49,521 nucleotides of DNA from Candidatus Acetatifactor stercoripullorum (GTDB lineage Bacteria; Bacillota; Clostridia; Lachnospirales; Lachnospiraceae). Where the stretch lies: contig DXGH01000069.1 in the NCBI GenBank assembly GCA_019114005.1, positions 1-49,521 of the forward strand. Reading direction: 5' to 3'. The notes under the pieces are model-generated. The model was given only the letters and a program-made list of their open reading frames with translations, made no database searches and was not told the DNA's origin. A program made the position numbers and the translations under genes. Positions 32,325 through 40,290 of this stretch are shown here, in pieces (within the stretch, counting starts at the first letter, position 1; the number at the start of each line of letters is the position of its first letter).

Positions 32325-33752
32325 ATGTCAGAACAAGTAAAGAAACCGATTAAAATTACGGAAACCATATTACGTGATGCACACCAGTCTCTGATTGCGA
32401 CCAGAATGCCCACCGAATTTATGCTTCCCATTGTGGACAAGATGGATCAGGTAGGATATCATGCCGTTGAGTGCTGGGGCGGAGCAACCTTCGATGCGTC
32501 TCTTCGATTCTTAAAAGAGGATCCTTGGGACAGGCTTAGAAAGCTGCGCGATGGATTTAAGAATACCAAGCTGCAGATGCTGTTCCGCGGACAGAATATT
32601 TTGGGCTACAGACCCTATGCAGATGACGTGGTGGACTATTTTGTACAGAAATCCATTGCAAATGGTATTGATATCATTCGTATTTTCGATTGTCTGAACG
32701 ATCTGCGCAATCTTCAGGAAGCAGTAAATGCAACCAACAAATTCAAGGTGCAGGAGGGCAGAGGACACGCTCAGGTTGCCCTTTCCTATACTCTGGGAGA
32801 TGCCTACACTCTGGAATATTGGACCGATATTGCAAGAAAAGTAGAGGAAATGGGCGCGGATTCTATTTGTATCAAGGATATGGCGGGCCTGCTGCTTCCT
32901 TATGAGGCTACCAAGCTGGTATCTGCCATGAAGGAAGCCACAAAGCTGCCTATTGAGCTGCACACCCACTATACCTCCGGTGTTGCCAGCATGACCTACT
33001 TAAAGGGTGTGGAAGCCGGGGCGGACATTATCGATACGGCGATCAGTCCTTTTGCCATGGGTACCTCCCAGCCTGCAACTGAGGTTATGGTTGAGACCTT
33101 CCGTGGAACGCCCTACGACACCGGACTGGATCAAAATCTGCTTGCGGAAATTGCAGATTATTTCAGACCTTACAGAGATGAGTGTCTTGAAAACGGCCTT
33201 CTCAATCCCAAGGTTATGGGCGTTGATATTAAGACGCTGCTTTATCAGGTACCGGGCGGTATGCTTTCCAACATGGTGAGCCAGTTAAAGGAGCAGAATG
33301 CGGAGGATAAGTACTACGACGTGCTGCAGGAGATTCCCAGAGTGCGTAAGGATCTGGGAGAACCCCCTCTCGTTACGCCTTCTTCCCAGATTGTGGGTAC
33401 CCAGGCTGTATTCAACGTGCTGATGGGCGAGCGCTACAAGATGGCTACAAAGGAAACCAAGGCAGTTCTGCGCGGCGAATACGGACAGACTGTAAAGCCC
33501 ATGAATCAGGAGGTAATCGACAAGGTTATTCCCGGAGAGGAGAGAATTACTTGTCGTTATGCAGACCTGCTGGATAACGAGCTGGATAAGCTGGAGGGTG
33601 AAATGAAGGAATGGAAGCAGCAGGATGAGGACGTGCTCAGCTATGCACTGTTCCCTCAGGTGGCAATGGAATTCTTCAAGTATCGCCAGGCCCAGCAGGA
33701 GAAAGTAGATATGACCCAGGCCGATACCAAGAACGGCGCATATCCTGTTTAA
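32325..33752 (+). CDS. Oxaloacetate decarboxylase alpha / transcarboxylase 5S-type carboxyltransferase
   Basis: The 475-aa TIM-barrel protein starts ITETILRDAHQSLIATRMPT, the metal-binding and substrate loop of the pyruvate-carboxylase carboxyltransferase domain. Further landmarks are MLFRGQNILGYRPYADDVV, SICIKDMAGLLLPYEA with the lysine expected to be carbamylated, and ELHTHYTSG with the two metal-binding histidines. It lacks a C-terminal biotin domain, unlike many OadA proteins, so it must use the separate biotin carrier. It could decarboxylate oxaloacetate or, run in reverse, carboxylate pyruvate as transcarboxylase 5S does. GGAGGA precedes the ATG. A strong terminator follows. Confidence 0.93.
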   Translation: MSEQVKKPIKITETILRDAHQSLIATRMPTEFMLPIVDKMDQVGYHAVECWGGATFDASLRFLKEDPWDRLRKLRDGFKNTKLQMLFRGQNILGYRPYADDVVDYFVQKSIANGIDIIRIFDCLNDLRNLQEAVNATNKFKVQEGRGHAQVALSYTLGDAYTLEYWTDIARKVEEMGADSICIKDMAGLLLPYEATKLVSAMKEATKLPIELHTHYTSGVASMTYLKGVEAGADIIDTAISPFAMGTSQPATEVMVETFRGTPYDTGLDQNLLAEIADYFRPYRDECLENGLLNPKVMGVDIKTLLYQVPGGMLSNMVSQLKEQNAEDKYYDVLQEIPRVRKDLGEPPLVTPSSQIVGTQAVFNVLMGERYKMATKETKAVLRGEYGQTVKPMNQEVIDKVIPGEERITCRYADLLDNELDKLEGEMKEWKQQDEDVLSYALFPQVAMEFFKYRQAQQEKVDMTQADTKNGAYPV

Positions 33753-33781
33753 ACCATAAGAATACTAAATTTTTAAGGATG

Positions 33782-33832
33782 GCTGCCCCAGAGACGGACG
33801 CTTGGAAAAGCGCCGCTTTGGGGCAGCTTTTT
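33782..33832 (+). terminator. Strong terminator ending the decarboxylase operon
   Basis: GCTGCCCCA (33782-33790) pairs perfectly with TGGGGCAGC (33819-33827), an inner GC-rich stem fills the loop, and TTTTT follows. Confidence 0.92.
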
Positions 33833-33870
33833 GCCGTGGCGCGCCTGCGGCGCACGTTTTTTGGAACCCA

Positions 33871-33899
33871 TTGACAAACGCTCTATGCTAAAGTAAAAT
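33871..33899 (+). promoter_or_regulatory. Promoter for the TetR–RpiR regulator genes
   Basis: A perfect TTGACA (33871-33876) and TAAAAT (33894-33899) are 17 bases apart. A palindrome overlaps the -10 and start site. Confidence 0.85.
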
Positions 33900-33911
33900 A
33901 ACAAGTGTTAT
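33898..33911. promoter_or_regulatory. Candidate TetR operator
   Basis: ATAACA-AG-TGTTAT is a perfect 14-bp palindrome starting within the -10 box and covering the transcription start. Bound repressor would block polymerase, so the TetR protein encoded just downstream is probably self-regulated here. Confidence 0.6.
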
Positions 33912-33975
33912 AGCAATGCAATAAGAAATTGGAAAGATTTGTGCACAGACTGCCGCAAAACGAAGGGAGGAGAGT

Positions 33976-34539
33976 ATGGCCCGCAAGGAATCAATTACAC
34001 AGGATATTATTTTGGAAACTGCCTTTGCCATGACCAGGCAGGAGGGTTTTTCCAATGTGACGGCCAGAAGGGTGGCGGCAAAGGCCGGCTGTTCCACCCA
34101 GCCCATTTTCCGTGTCTATAAGAGCATGGAGGAGCTGTGGGATGCTGTCTATGAAAAGGCGGCTTCCTTTTTTCAGGATTATTGCAGCTTGTATCCAAGA
34201 ACAGGCAAGCTTCCTTTCTCTAATCTGGGCATGGCTTATATTGCCTTTGCCAGAGAGGAAAAGCATTTGTTTGAGCTTCTGTTTGTGTCCGGCAGCCGGA
34301 AGAAGAAAAGCATGTATGAGCTTCTAAACGGTAATGCCGGGAATGTGGTTTATGAGGTCAATCTTGCCAGAGTGAGCGGATGTCCAAAGCCGGGAGAATT
34401 GTTTACAAAAATGTGGATTTTCATCCATGGGGCGGCGTGCATGACGCTGACGGGAGACTATGACTTGTCCGATGTGGAGACTATGGAGCTCTTAAATCGG
34501 ACTTACCTTGCATTTTCGGGGAATACCACTTTGAAATAA
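33976..34539 (+). CDS. TetR-family transcriptional regulator
   Basis: The 187-aa protein has a TetR helix-turn-helix in its first 50 residues (ITQDIILETAFAMTRQEGFS, VTARRVAAKAGCSTQPIFRV). Its helical ligand-binding domain (residues 60-185) shows no feature that reveals the ligand. AGGGAGGAG precedes the ATG. A palindrome over its promoter suggests autoregulation. Its target beyond itself is not clear: the RpiR gene 25 bases downstream is likely co-transcribed, and the decarboxylase operon upstream is separated by a strong terminator. Confidence 0.92.
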   Translation: MARKESITQDIILETAFAMTRQEGFSNVTARRVAAKAGCSTQPIFRVYKSMEELWDAVYEKAASFFQDYCSLYPRTGKLPFSNLGMAYIAFAREEKHLFELLFVSGSRKKKSMYELLNGNAGNVVYEVNLARVSGCPKPGELFTKMWIFIHGAACMTLTGDYDLSDVETMELLNRTYLAFSGNTTLK

Positions 34540-34564
34540 GGAGAGATAAGGAGTCTGACATTTC

Positions 34565-35500
34565 ATGGAGAGGAAGAGCGGCGTACTTAGCCTGATCAGC
34601 GAAAAATACGCAAAAATGAGCAAAAGCCACAGGGCTGTTGCGGATTATATTCTGGAGCATTATGACCAGGCTGTGTTCATGACGGCGGCAAAGCTGGGGG
34701 AGACTTTGGGCATCAGCGAGTCAACGGTGGTGCGGTTTGCCTCTGCGGTGGGATACCGTGGGTATCCGGAGTTTCAGAAGGCTCTGGAGGAATGCGTGAA
34801 AAGTAAGCTGAACGACGTACAGCGGATGGATGCCAAGTACGGCAGAATCTCTCAGTCGGAGGTGCTGACCTCGGTGCTGACGGCAGATATTGAAAAGCTG
34901 CAGCATACCATACAGAATCTTGACCCTTCCGCCTTTGAAACGGCTGTCAATATTATATTGGAATCAGACACTATCTATATTATGGGGCTTAGGAGCAATG
35001 AACCGCTGGCTGCTTTTCTTCATTTTTATCTGAATATGATCAGAAACAGGGTGGTGCTGCTTGCCACCACCAGTGTAAGCGAAACCTTTGAGCAGATGAT
35101 AAGAATCAATGAGAAGGACTGCTTTATCGGCATCAGTTTCCCCAGGTATTCCATGCGCACCTTAAAAGCCATGGAATTTGCCAATGACAGAAATGCCAAG
35201 GTCATTGCCATTACAGATTCTATTCATTCTCCCATGAATCTCTATTCCTCCTGCAATCTGCTGGCAAGAAGCGACATGGTTTCTATTGTGGATTCTTTGG
35301 TGGCGCCCTTGAGCGTGATTAATGCCCTGGTGGTGGCGCTGTGCCTGAAATGTCCTCAGGAGGTCAGAAGGAATCTGGAGATGCTGGAGGAGACATGGAA
35401 TAATTATCAGGTTTATCTGAACGACGAAATTAACTTTATTGATGATGAGCCCATGCTGAATTATTCACTGAGAAAAGATGATTCGGGAAAGGAAAGCTAA
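34565..35500 (+). CDS. MurR/RpiR-family transcriptional regulator
   Basis: The 311-aa protein combines an N-terminal RpiR helix-turn-helix (residues 1-77: SKSHRAVADYILEHYDQAVF, TLGISESTVVRFASAVGYRG) with a SIS sugar-phosphate-binding domain at about residues 120-260 (DTIYIMGLRSNEPLAAFLHF, DCFIGISFPRYSMRTL, AKVIAITDSIHSPM). Family members sense phosphosugars and control sugar or amino-sugar catabolism. No sugar genes are adjacent, so the regulon is unknown. AAGGAG lies about 11 bases before the ATG. Confidence 0.93.
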   Translation: MERKSGVLSLISEKYAKMSKSHRAVADYILEHYDQAVFMTAAKLGETLGISESTVVRFASAVGYRGYPEFQKALEECVKSKLNDVQRMDAKYGRISQSEVLTSVLTADIEKLQHTIQNLDPSAFETAVNIILESDTIYIMGLRSNEPLAAFLHFYLNMIRNRVVLLATTSVSETFEQMIRINEKDCFIGISFPRYSMRTLKAMEFANDRNAKVIAITDSIHSPMNLYSSCNLLARSDMVSIVDSLVAPLSVINALVVALCLKCPQEVRRNLEMLEETWNNYQVYLNDEINFIDDEPMLNYSLRKDDSGKES

Positions 35501-35511
35501 AAAAGATAAAG

Positions 35512-36744
35512 ATGGGAAAAATAATTGTAATCGGCGCGGGAGCCGCCGGAATGATGGCGGCTATTGCAGCTGCAGAAAAGGGAAATGAAGTGTGTCTGTT
35601 TGAAAAAAATGAAAAGCCCGGGAAGAAAATTTATATCACGGGCAAGGGCAGATGCAATGTAACCAATGCTGCGGACAGGGAGACCTTTTTTCAAAATGTG
35701 TGCACGAATGAAAAGTTTTTGTACAGCGCTTTTTCCGGTTTTGACAATCAGGCGGTCATGGCGCTTTTTGAGAAGGCGGGCTGTCCTCTGAAAACGGAGC
35801 GGGGAGAGAGGGTCTTTCCCGTATCAGACCACGCTTCCGACGTGATTGCGGCACTGCAGCGCCAGATGAAAAAGGGAGGGGTAGATATCCGGCTGAATCA
35901 AAGGGTTCAGGAAATTCTGACAAACCAGGACCGATTTGCGGGGGTGCGCCTGGCAGACCAAGAGACGGCGGAGGGGGACGCCTGTATTGTCTGTACAGGA
36001 GGCATGTCCTATCCGGCCACGGGGTCTACGGGGGACGGATACCGGTTTGCTGAGGCCACAGGACACAGAGTGGTGGAATGCAGGCCGTCCCTGGTGCCTC
36101 TTTGCGCAAAGGAAGAATGGTGCAGGGAGCTTATGGGGCTTTCCCTAAAGAATGTGACGGTCACGCTTAAGGCGAATGGTAAGGAAAAATACAGCGGCTT
36201 TGGGGAAATGCTTTTCACCCATTTTGGCGTGAGCGGCCCCCTTGTCTTAAGCGCCAGCAGTTATTACAATAAGGAAGAAAAAAAGACGGAGCTTTTTATT
36301 GATTTAAAGCCGGCCCTTACCCTGGAGCAGCTTGATAAGCGGCTCCTTCGGGACTTTGAGGAGAACAAAAACAAGCAGTTTAAAAATGCCCTGGCGGGGC
36401 TGTTTCCCGGAAAGCTGATTCCGGTTATGGTAAGACTTTCCGGGATTTCTCCAGAAAAAAAAGTGCATGAACTCACCAGACAGGAAAGGAGAGCCTTTGC
36501 AGAACTGATCAAGGGGCTTCCCCTCACCATCACGGGGACAAGAGGCTTTTCGGAGGCGATTGTTACAAAGGGAGGCGTGTCTGTGAAGGATATCAACCCC
36601 TCCACAATGGAGTCTAAGCGGATAAAGGGCCTGTACTTTGCGGGAGAGGTGCTTGATCTGGATGGGCTGACAGGAGGCTTCAACCTGCAGATTGCATGGT
36701 CTACGGGCCATTTGGCCGGGAGCCGTGCGTGCGCAGGATGTTAA
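35512..36744 (+). CDS. NAD(P)/FAD-dependent oxidoreductase, HI0933/YhiN family
   Basis: The 410-aa flavoprotein opens with the Rossmann dinucleotide motif IVIGAGAAGMMAAIAAAEKG and then FEKNEKPGKKIYITGKGRCN, the family's signature. Later marks are CIVCTGGMSYPATGSTGDGY, LFTHFGVSGPLVLSAS and the closing LYFAGEVLDLDGLTGGFNLQ that wraps FAD. The physiological substrate of this common family is not known. It starts 11 bases after the RpiR gene with a poor ribosome binding site (GGAAAG some 18 bases away), so coupling to the upstream gene is likely. The cmk promoter lies immediately after its stop. Confidence 0.93.
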   Translation: MGKIIVIGAGAAGMMAAIAAAEKGNEVCLFEKNEKPGKKIYITGKGRCNVTNAADRETFFQNVCTNEKFLYSAFSGFDNQAVMALFEKAGCPLKTERGERVFPVSDHASDVIAALQRQMKKGGVDIRLNQRVQEILTNQDRFAGVRLADQETAEGDACIVCTGGMSYPATGSTGDGYRFAEATGHRVVECRPSLVPLCAKEEWCRELMGLSLKNVTVTLKANGKEKYSGFGEMLFTHFGVSGPLVLSASSYYNKEEKKTELFIDLKPALTLEQLDKRLLRDFEENKNKQFKNALAGLFPGKLIPVMVRLSGISPEKKVHELTRQERRAFAELIKGLPLTITGTRGFSEAIVTKGGVSVKDINPSTMESKRIKGLYFAGEVLDLDGLTGGFNLQIAWSTGHLAGSRACAGC

Positions 36745-36774
36745 TTGACATTTATTATGGTATTCATATATAAT
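36745..36774 (+). promoter_or_regulatory. cmk: Promoter for cmk–ispH–rpsA
   Basis: A perfect TTGACA (36745-36750) and TATAAT (36769-36774) are 18 bases apart, directly after the stop codon of the flavoprotein gene. Confidence 0.88.
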
Positions 36775-36806
36775 GGAAAAACAGAAACCAGATAAGGGGT
36801 ATGGAT

Positions 36807-37475
36807 ATGAGCTTTAACGTGGCGATAGACGGACCGGCAGGGGCGGGAAAGAGCACCATTGCAAGAGCAGTGGCAAAAAGGATGAACCTGATTTATGTGG
36901 ACACAGGGGCAATGTATCGTGCCATGGCTCTTTTTATGCTGCGAGAGGGAGTGGATTTAAAGGATGCCCAGGCCGTAGCAGAAAAGTGTAAAGAGGCGGA
37001 TATCTCCATCGGTTATGAAGGCGGAGAACAGGTGGTATATTTAAATGGCGAAAATGTAAATTCCTATCTCCGCACACAAGAGGTGGGAAATGCGGCCTCT
37101 ATTACCAGCGCCCAGCCTTCTGTGCGCAGAAAGCTGGTGGAAATGCAGCAGAAGCTGGCGGCCCAGAGGGACTGCATCATGGATGGAAGGGATATTGGGA
37201 CCTGTGTGCTCCCGGGCGCTCAGGTGAAGATTTATCTCACTGCAAGCAGCGGGGTGCGCGCCAAAAGAAGATATGAGGAGCTTTTGGAGAAGGGACAGGA
37301 CTGTGATCTGGATACGATCCGCAGGGAGATTGAGGAGAGAGATTACCGGGATATGAATCGGGAAGCGTCTCCCTTAAGACAGGCGGATGACGCTGTGCAG
37401 GTAGATACCTCGGATATGACTGTGGAGGAAGTAATCACACGGATTATGGATATCTGCCAGGAAAGGCGGCGGTGA
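36807..37475 (+). CDS. cmk: Cytidylate kinase
   Basis: Cmk phosphorylates CMP and dCMP using ATP. The 222-aa protein has the P-loop DGPAGAGKST near its start, then VDTGAMYRAMALFMLREGVD, VGNAASITSAQPSVRRKLVE, MDGRDIGTCVLPGA and the lid-region arginines RAKRRYEEL. I place the start at the ATG 36807 because AAGGGG is 7 bases upstream; the ATG at 36801 is only one base from it. The stop overlaps the ispH start (TGATG), the beginning of a tightly coupled three-gene block. Confidence 0.96.
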   Translation: MSFNVAIDGPAGAGKSTIARAVAKRMNLIYVDTGAMYRAMALFMLREGVDLKDAQAVAEKCKEADISIGYEGGEQVVYLNGENVNSYLRTQEVGNAASITSAQPSVRRKLVEMQQKLAAQRDCIMDGRDIGTCVLPGAQVKIYLTASSGVRAKRRYEELLEKGQDCDLDTIRREIEERDYRDMNREASPLRQADDAVQVDTSDMTVEEVITRIMDICQERRR

Positions 37476-38323
37476 TGGAGGTAAGACTTGCACAGTGCGC
37501 CGGATTCTGCTTTGGTGTAAAAAGAGCGGTGGATCAGGTGTATGAATTGGTGAAAACAGGGAAAGCTATATATACCTATGGTCCTATTGTCCACAATGAA
37601 GCAGTGGTCAGGGACCTGGAAAAGAAGGGCGTCCGTGTGATAGAAAGCAGGGAAGAGCTGGAAGCGCTCTCTTCGGGCTGCGTGGTGATCAGGGCCCATG
37701 GAGTGCCCAGATCGATCTATGAGCTTTTGGAAAGAAAAAAGCTGGAGTATGTGGATGCAACCTGTCCTTTTGTGAAAAGAATACACAGGATTGTGGAACG
37801 GGAGAGTGGAGAGGGCAGGCATATTATTGTCATAGGAAACGCCGGACACCCTGAAGTAGAAGGGATTGTGGGCTGGTGCAGCGGCCCGGTAACCGTTCTG
37901 GAATCCCCTGAGGAGGCCCTTTCCTACACCCCTCCGAAGGGTGAAAAAATATGTCTTGTCTCTCAAACGACATTTAATTACAATAAATTTCAACATATAG
38001 TTGAAATATTTCAAAAAAAAGGGTACAATGATAGTGTTGTGAATACTATCTGTAATGCTACGGAAGAACGCCAGCGTTCTGCCAAGGCTCTTGCGGCGGA
38101 GGCTGACGTTATGATTGTGATAGGAGGGAAACACAGCTCCAATTCCAGAAAGCTGTATGAAATCTGCAGCGGAGTATGTGCGAACACCTATTTTATACAG
38201 ACACTGGATGACTTGCATTTAGATCTACCTAAAGCTGTTCGACTAGTGGGTATTACTGCAGGGGCTTCCACCCCAAACAAATTAATCGAGGAGGTTCAAA
38301 ATTATGTCAGAATTAACTTTTGA
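37475..38323 (+). CDS. ispH: 4-hydroxy-3-methylbut-2-enyl diphosphate reductase
   Basis: IspH makes IPP and DMAPP in the last step of the non-mevalonate isoprenoid pathway using a [4Fe-4S] cluster. The cluster ligands are visible as C12 (AGFCFGVKRAV), C97 (ATCPFV) and C193 (NTICNATEERQ). Active-site residues are H40, H75 (AHGVP), H125 and E127 (GNAGHPEVEG). The 282-aa length is that of a stand-alone IspH; in many Clostridia it is fused to S1. Here rpsA starts inside its last 20 bases in another frame. The ATG at 37475 is used rather than the GTG one codon earlier. Confidence 0.96.
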   Translation: MEVRLAQCAGFCFGVKRAVDQVYELVKTGKAIYTYGPIVHNEAVVRDLEKKGVRVIESREELEALSSGCVVIRAHGVPRSIYELLERKKLEYVDATCPFVKRIHRIVERESGEGRHIIVIGNAGHPEVEGIVGWCSGPVTVLESPEEALSYTPPKGEKICLVSQTTFNYNKFQHIVEIFQKKGYNDSVVNTICNATEERQRSAKALAAEADVMIVIGGKHSSNSRKLYEICSGVCANTYFIQTLDDLHLDLPKAVRLVGITAGASTPNKLIEEVQNYVRINF

Positions 38324-39452
38324 ACAAATGCTGGAAGAATCATTAAAGACAATACACGCAGGAGAGGTAGTCGAAGGTACGGTCATCGATGTGAAGCCGG
38401 ATGAAATCATCCTGAACATCGGATACAAGTCGGACGGCATTCTTACAAAAAATGAGTACACCAACGATTCCAGCGTTGATTTGACGACTGTGGCCAAGCC
38501 CGGGGACACCATGGAGGTAAAAATCCTGAAGGTGAACGACGGCGAAGGACAGGTGCTGCTTACCTATAAGCGTCTGGCTGCGGACAGAGGAAACAAGAGA
38601 ATTGAAGAGGCGTATAACAACAAGGAGATTCTGAAAGCTACGGTTGCCCAGGTGCTGGAGGGCGGACTGAGTGTGATTGTGGATGAAGTGAGAATTTTCA
38701 TCCCGGCCAGCCTTGTTTCCGACACCTATGAGAAGGATCTGTCCAAGTATGCGGGACAGGAGATTGAATTTGTAATCAGCGAATACAATCCTAAGAGAAG
38801 GAGATATATCGGCGACCGCAAGCAGTTGATTCTGGCTAAAAAGGCAGAACTGCAAAAGGAGCTGTTTGCCAGAATCAAGGAAGGCGATGTGGTAGAGGGC
38901 GTTGTAAAGAACGTCACAGATTTCGGCGCGTTTATTGATCTGGGCGGCGCTGACGGCCTGCTTCACATTTCTGAAATGTCATGGGGAAGAGTGGAGCATC
39001 CCAAAAAGGTATTTAAGGTAGGGGACAAGCTTAAGGTGCTGATTAAGGAAATTAACGGCAGCAAGATTGCGCTGTCCTTGAAATTTGACGAGGCCAATCC
39101 CTGGAGGGATGCGGCTGTAAAATATGCGGTGGGAAATGTGGTGACCGGAAAGGTTGCCAGAATGACGGATTTCGGCGCTTTTGTAGAGCTGGAGCCCGGA
39201 GTGGACGCGCTTTTGCATGTTTCCCAGATCGCCAAGGAGCATGTGGAGAAGCCGTCGGATGTGCTGAGCATCGGTCAGGAAATTACCGCAAAGGTTGTAG
39301 ATTTCAACGAAGAGGACAAAAAGATTTCTCTGAGCATCAAGGCAATGCTTGCGCCTGAGCCTGCAGAGAAAGCGGAGGAATCTGACGAAGACGTGGTTTC
39401 TGTGGATATTGATGCGGTGATTGCAGCTGAAGCGGAAAACAGTGAAGAATAA
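38304..39452 (+). CDS. rpsA: 30S ribosomal protein S1-like, four S1 domains
   Basis: The 382-aa protein has four S1 RNA-binding domains at about residues 19-90, 108-178, 193-260 and 276-347. The last two are canonical (VKNVTDFGAFIDLGGADGLL and ARMTDFGAFVELEPGVDALL) and the first two are diverged. An acidic tail follows. This matches the short S1 of Firmicutes, shorter than the six-domain E. coli protein. It should bind mRNA or ribosomes, though its essential role in Gram-positives is debated. AGGAGG lies inside ispH, 9 bases before the ATG. Confidence 0.94.
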   Translation: MSELTFEQMLEESLKTIHAGEVVEGTVIDVKPDEIILNIGYKSDGILTKNEYTNDSSVDLTTVAKPGDTMEVKILKVNDGEGQVLLTYKRLAADRGNKRIEEAYNNKEILKATVAQVLEGGLSVIVDEVRIFIPASLVSDTYEKDLSKYAGQEIEFVISEYNPKRRRYIGDRKQLILAKKAELQKELFARIKEGDVVEGVVKNVTDFGAFIDLGGADGLLHISEMSWGRVEHPKKVFKVGDKLKVLIKEINGSKIALSLKFDEANPWRDAAVKYAVGNVVTGKVARMTDFGAFVELEPGVDALLHVSQIAKEHVEKPSDVLSIGQEITAKVVDFNEEDKKISLSIKAMLAPEPAEKAEESDEDVVSVDIDAVIAAEAENSEE

Positions 39453-39472
39453 CAGTGGAATGGGGAACGCTC

Positions 39473-40249
39473 ATGGCATATGATTATGAGTACTTCAAAA
39501 GAGAAATTTTGGCCCTGACGACCATTGACTTGAACTGCTATAAAGAAAAGCAGATGAAGCGCCGTATTGACACTTTGATTTCCAAGCACAAGATTGTGGG
39601 CTATGACAAGTATGTGCAGGCGCTGAAAACAGACCGGGCTCTGTTTGAGGAATTTGTCAGCTATATTACTATCAATGTGTCTGAATTTTACAGGAACCCG
39701 GAGCAGTGGAAGATTCTTGACACCCAGATTATTCCTGAATTGATTCAGAAATTCGGCAAAAACCTGAAGGTGTGGAGTGCGGCTTGTTCCACAGGCGATG
39801 AACCGTATTCCCTGGTGATGGCTCTTTCACGCCATGTCCCGTTGGACCATATAAGGATATTTGCAACCGATCTGGACAAACAGGTCATTGCCAAGGCAAA
39901 GGTAGGACTTTACTCTGAAAAGAGTATTGCAGCCGTGCCGGAAGATATGAAAAGAAAATACTTTACACAGGTGGGACCCTCCTATAAGATTGCGGATGCT
40001 GTGAAGGCGCGCGTGGAGTTTAAGGAGCACAATCTTTTAAAGGATACATATCCAAGCGGATATCACTTGATTGTGTGCCGCAATGTGCTGATTTATTTTA
40101 CAGAGGAAGCCAAGGATGAGGTATTCCGCAAATTCTGCCGTTCTCTTGCTGTAGGCGGTATGCTGTTCATCGGAAGCACGGAACAGATCATGAATTACAA
40201 GGATGTGGGATTTGAAAGAAAGAATTCTTTCTTTTACCAGAAGCCTTAA
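39473..40249 (+). CDS. cheR: CheR-type protein-glutamate O-methyltransferase
   Basis: CheR methylates glutamates on chemoreceptors using S-adenosylmethionine. The 258-aa protein has the N-terminal helical CheR domain (CYKEKQMKRRIDTLISKH, TINVSEFYRNPEQW) and the methyltransferase domain with KVWSAACSTGDEPYSLVMAL as the SAM loop, then IFATDLDKQVIAKAKVGLYS and DLIVCRNVLIYF-like HLIVCRNVLIYFTEE. The end is IGSTEQIMNYKDVGFE. GGGGAA precedes the ATG at 39473. No other chemotaxis or flagellar gene is nearby, so receptors, if any, are elsewhere. A bidirectional terminator follows. Confidence 0.94.
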   Translation: MAYDYEYFKREILALTTIDLNCYKEKQMKRRIDTLISKHKIVGYDKYVQALKTDRALFEEFVSYITINVSEFYRNPEQWKILDTQIIPELIQKFGKNLKVWSAACSTGDEPYSLVMALSRHVPLDHIRIFATDLDKQVIAKAKVGLYSEKSIAAVPEDMKRKYFTQVGPSYKIADAVKARVEFKEHNLLKDTYPSGYHLIVCRNVLIYFTEEAKDEVFRKFCRSLAVGGMLFIGSTEQIMNYKDVGFERKNSFFYQKP

Positions 40250-40257
40250 TAGCAGAA

Positions 40258-40290
40258 AAAAGAACCTGAAGGCAAGCAGGTTCTTTTTTT
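40258..40290. terminator. Bidirectional terminator between cheR and the RNase H-like gene
   Basis: AGAACCTG (40261-40268) pairs with CAGGTTCT (40277-40284); A-run before and T-run after the stem make it work on both strands. The stop codon of the minus-strand gene lies in the T-run. Confidence 0.9.

Noticed and set aside
36264..36711. Minus-strand reading frames opposite the flavoprotein gene
   Set aside because: The plus-strand gene has full FAD-binding motifs; the opposite frames have none and lack ribosome binding sites.
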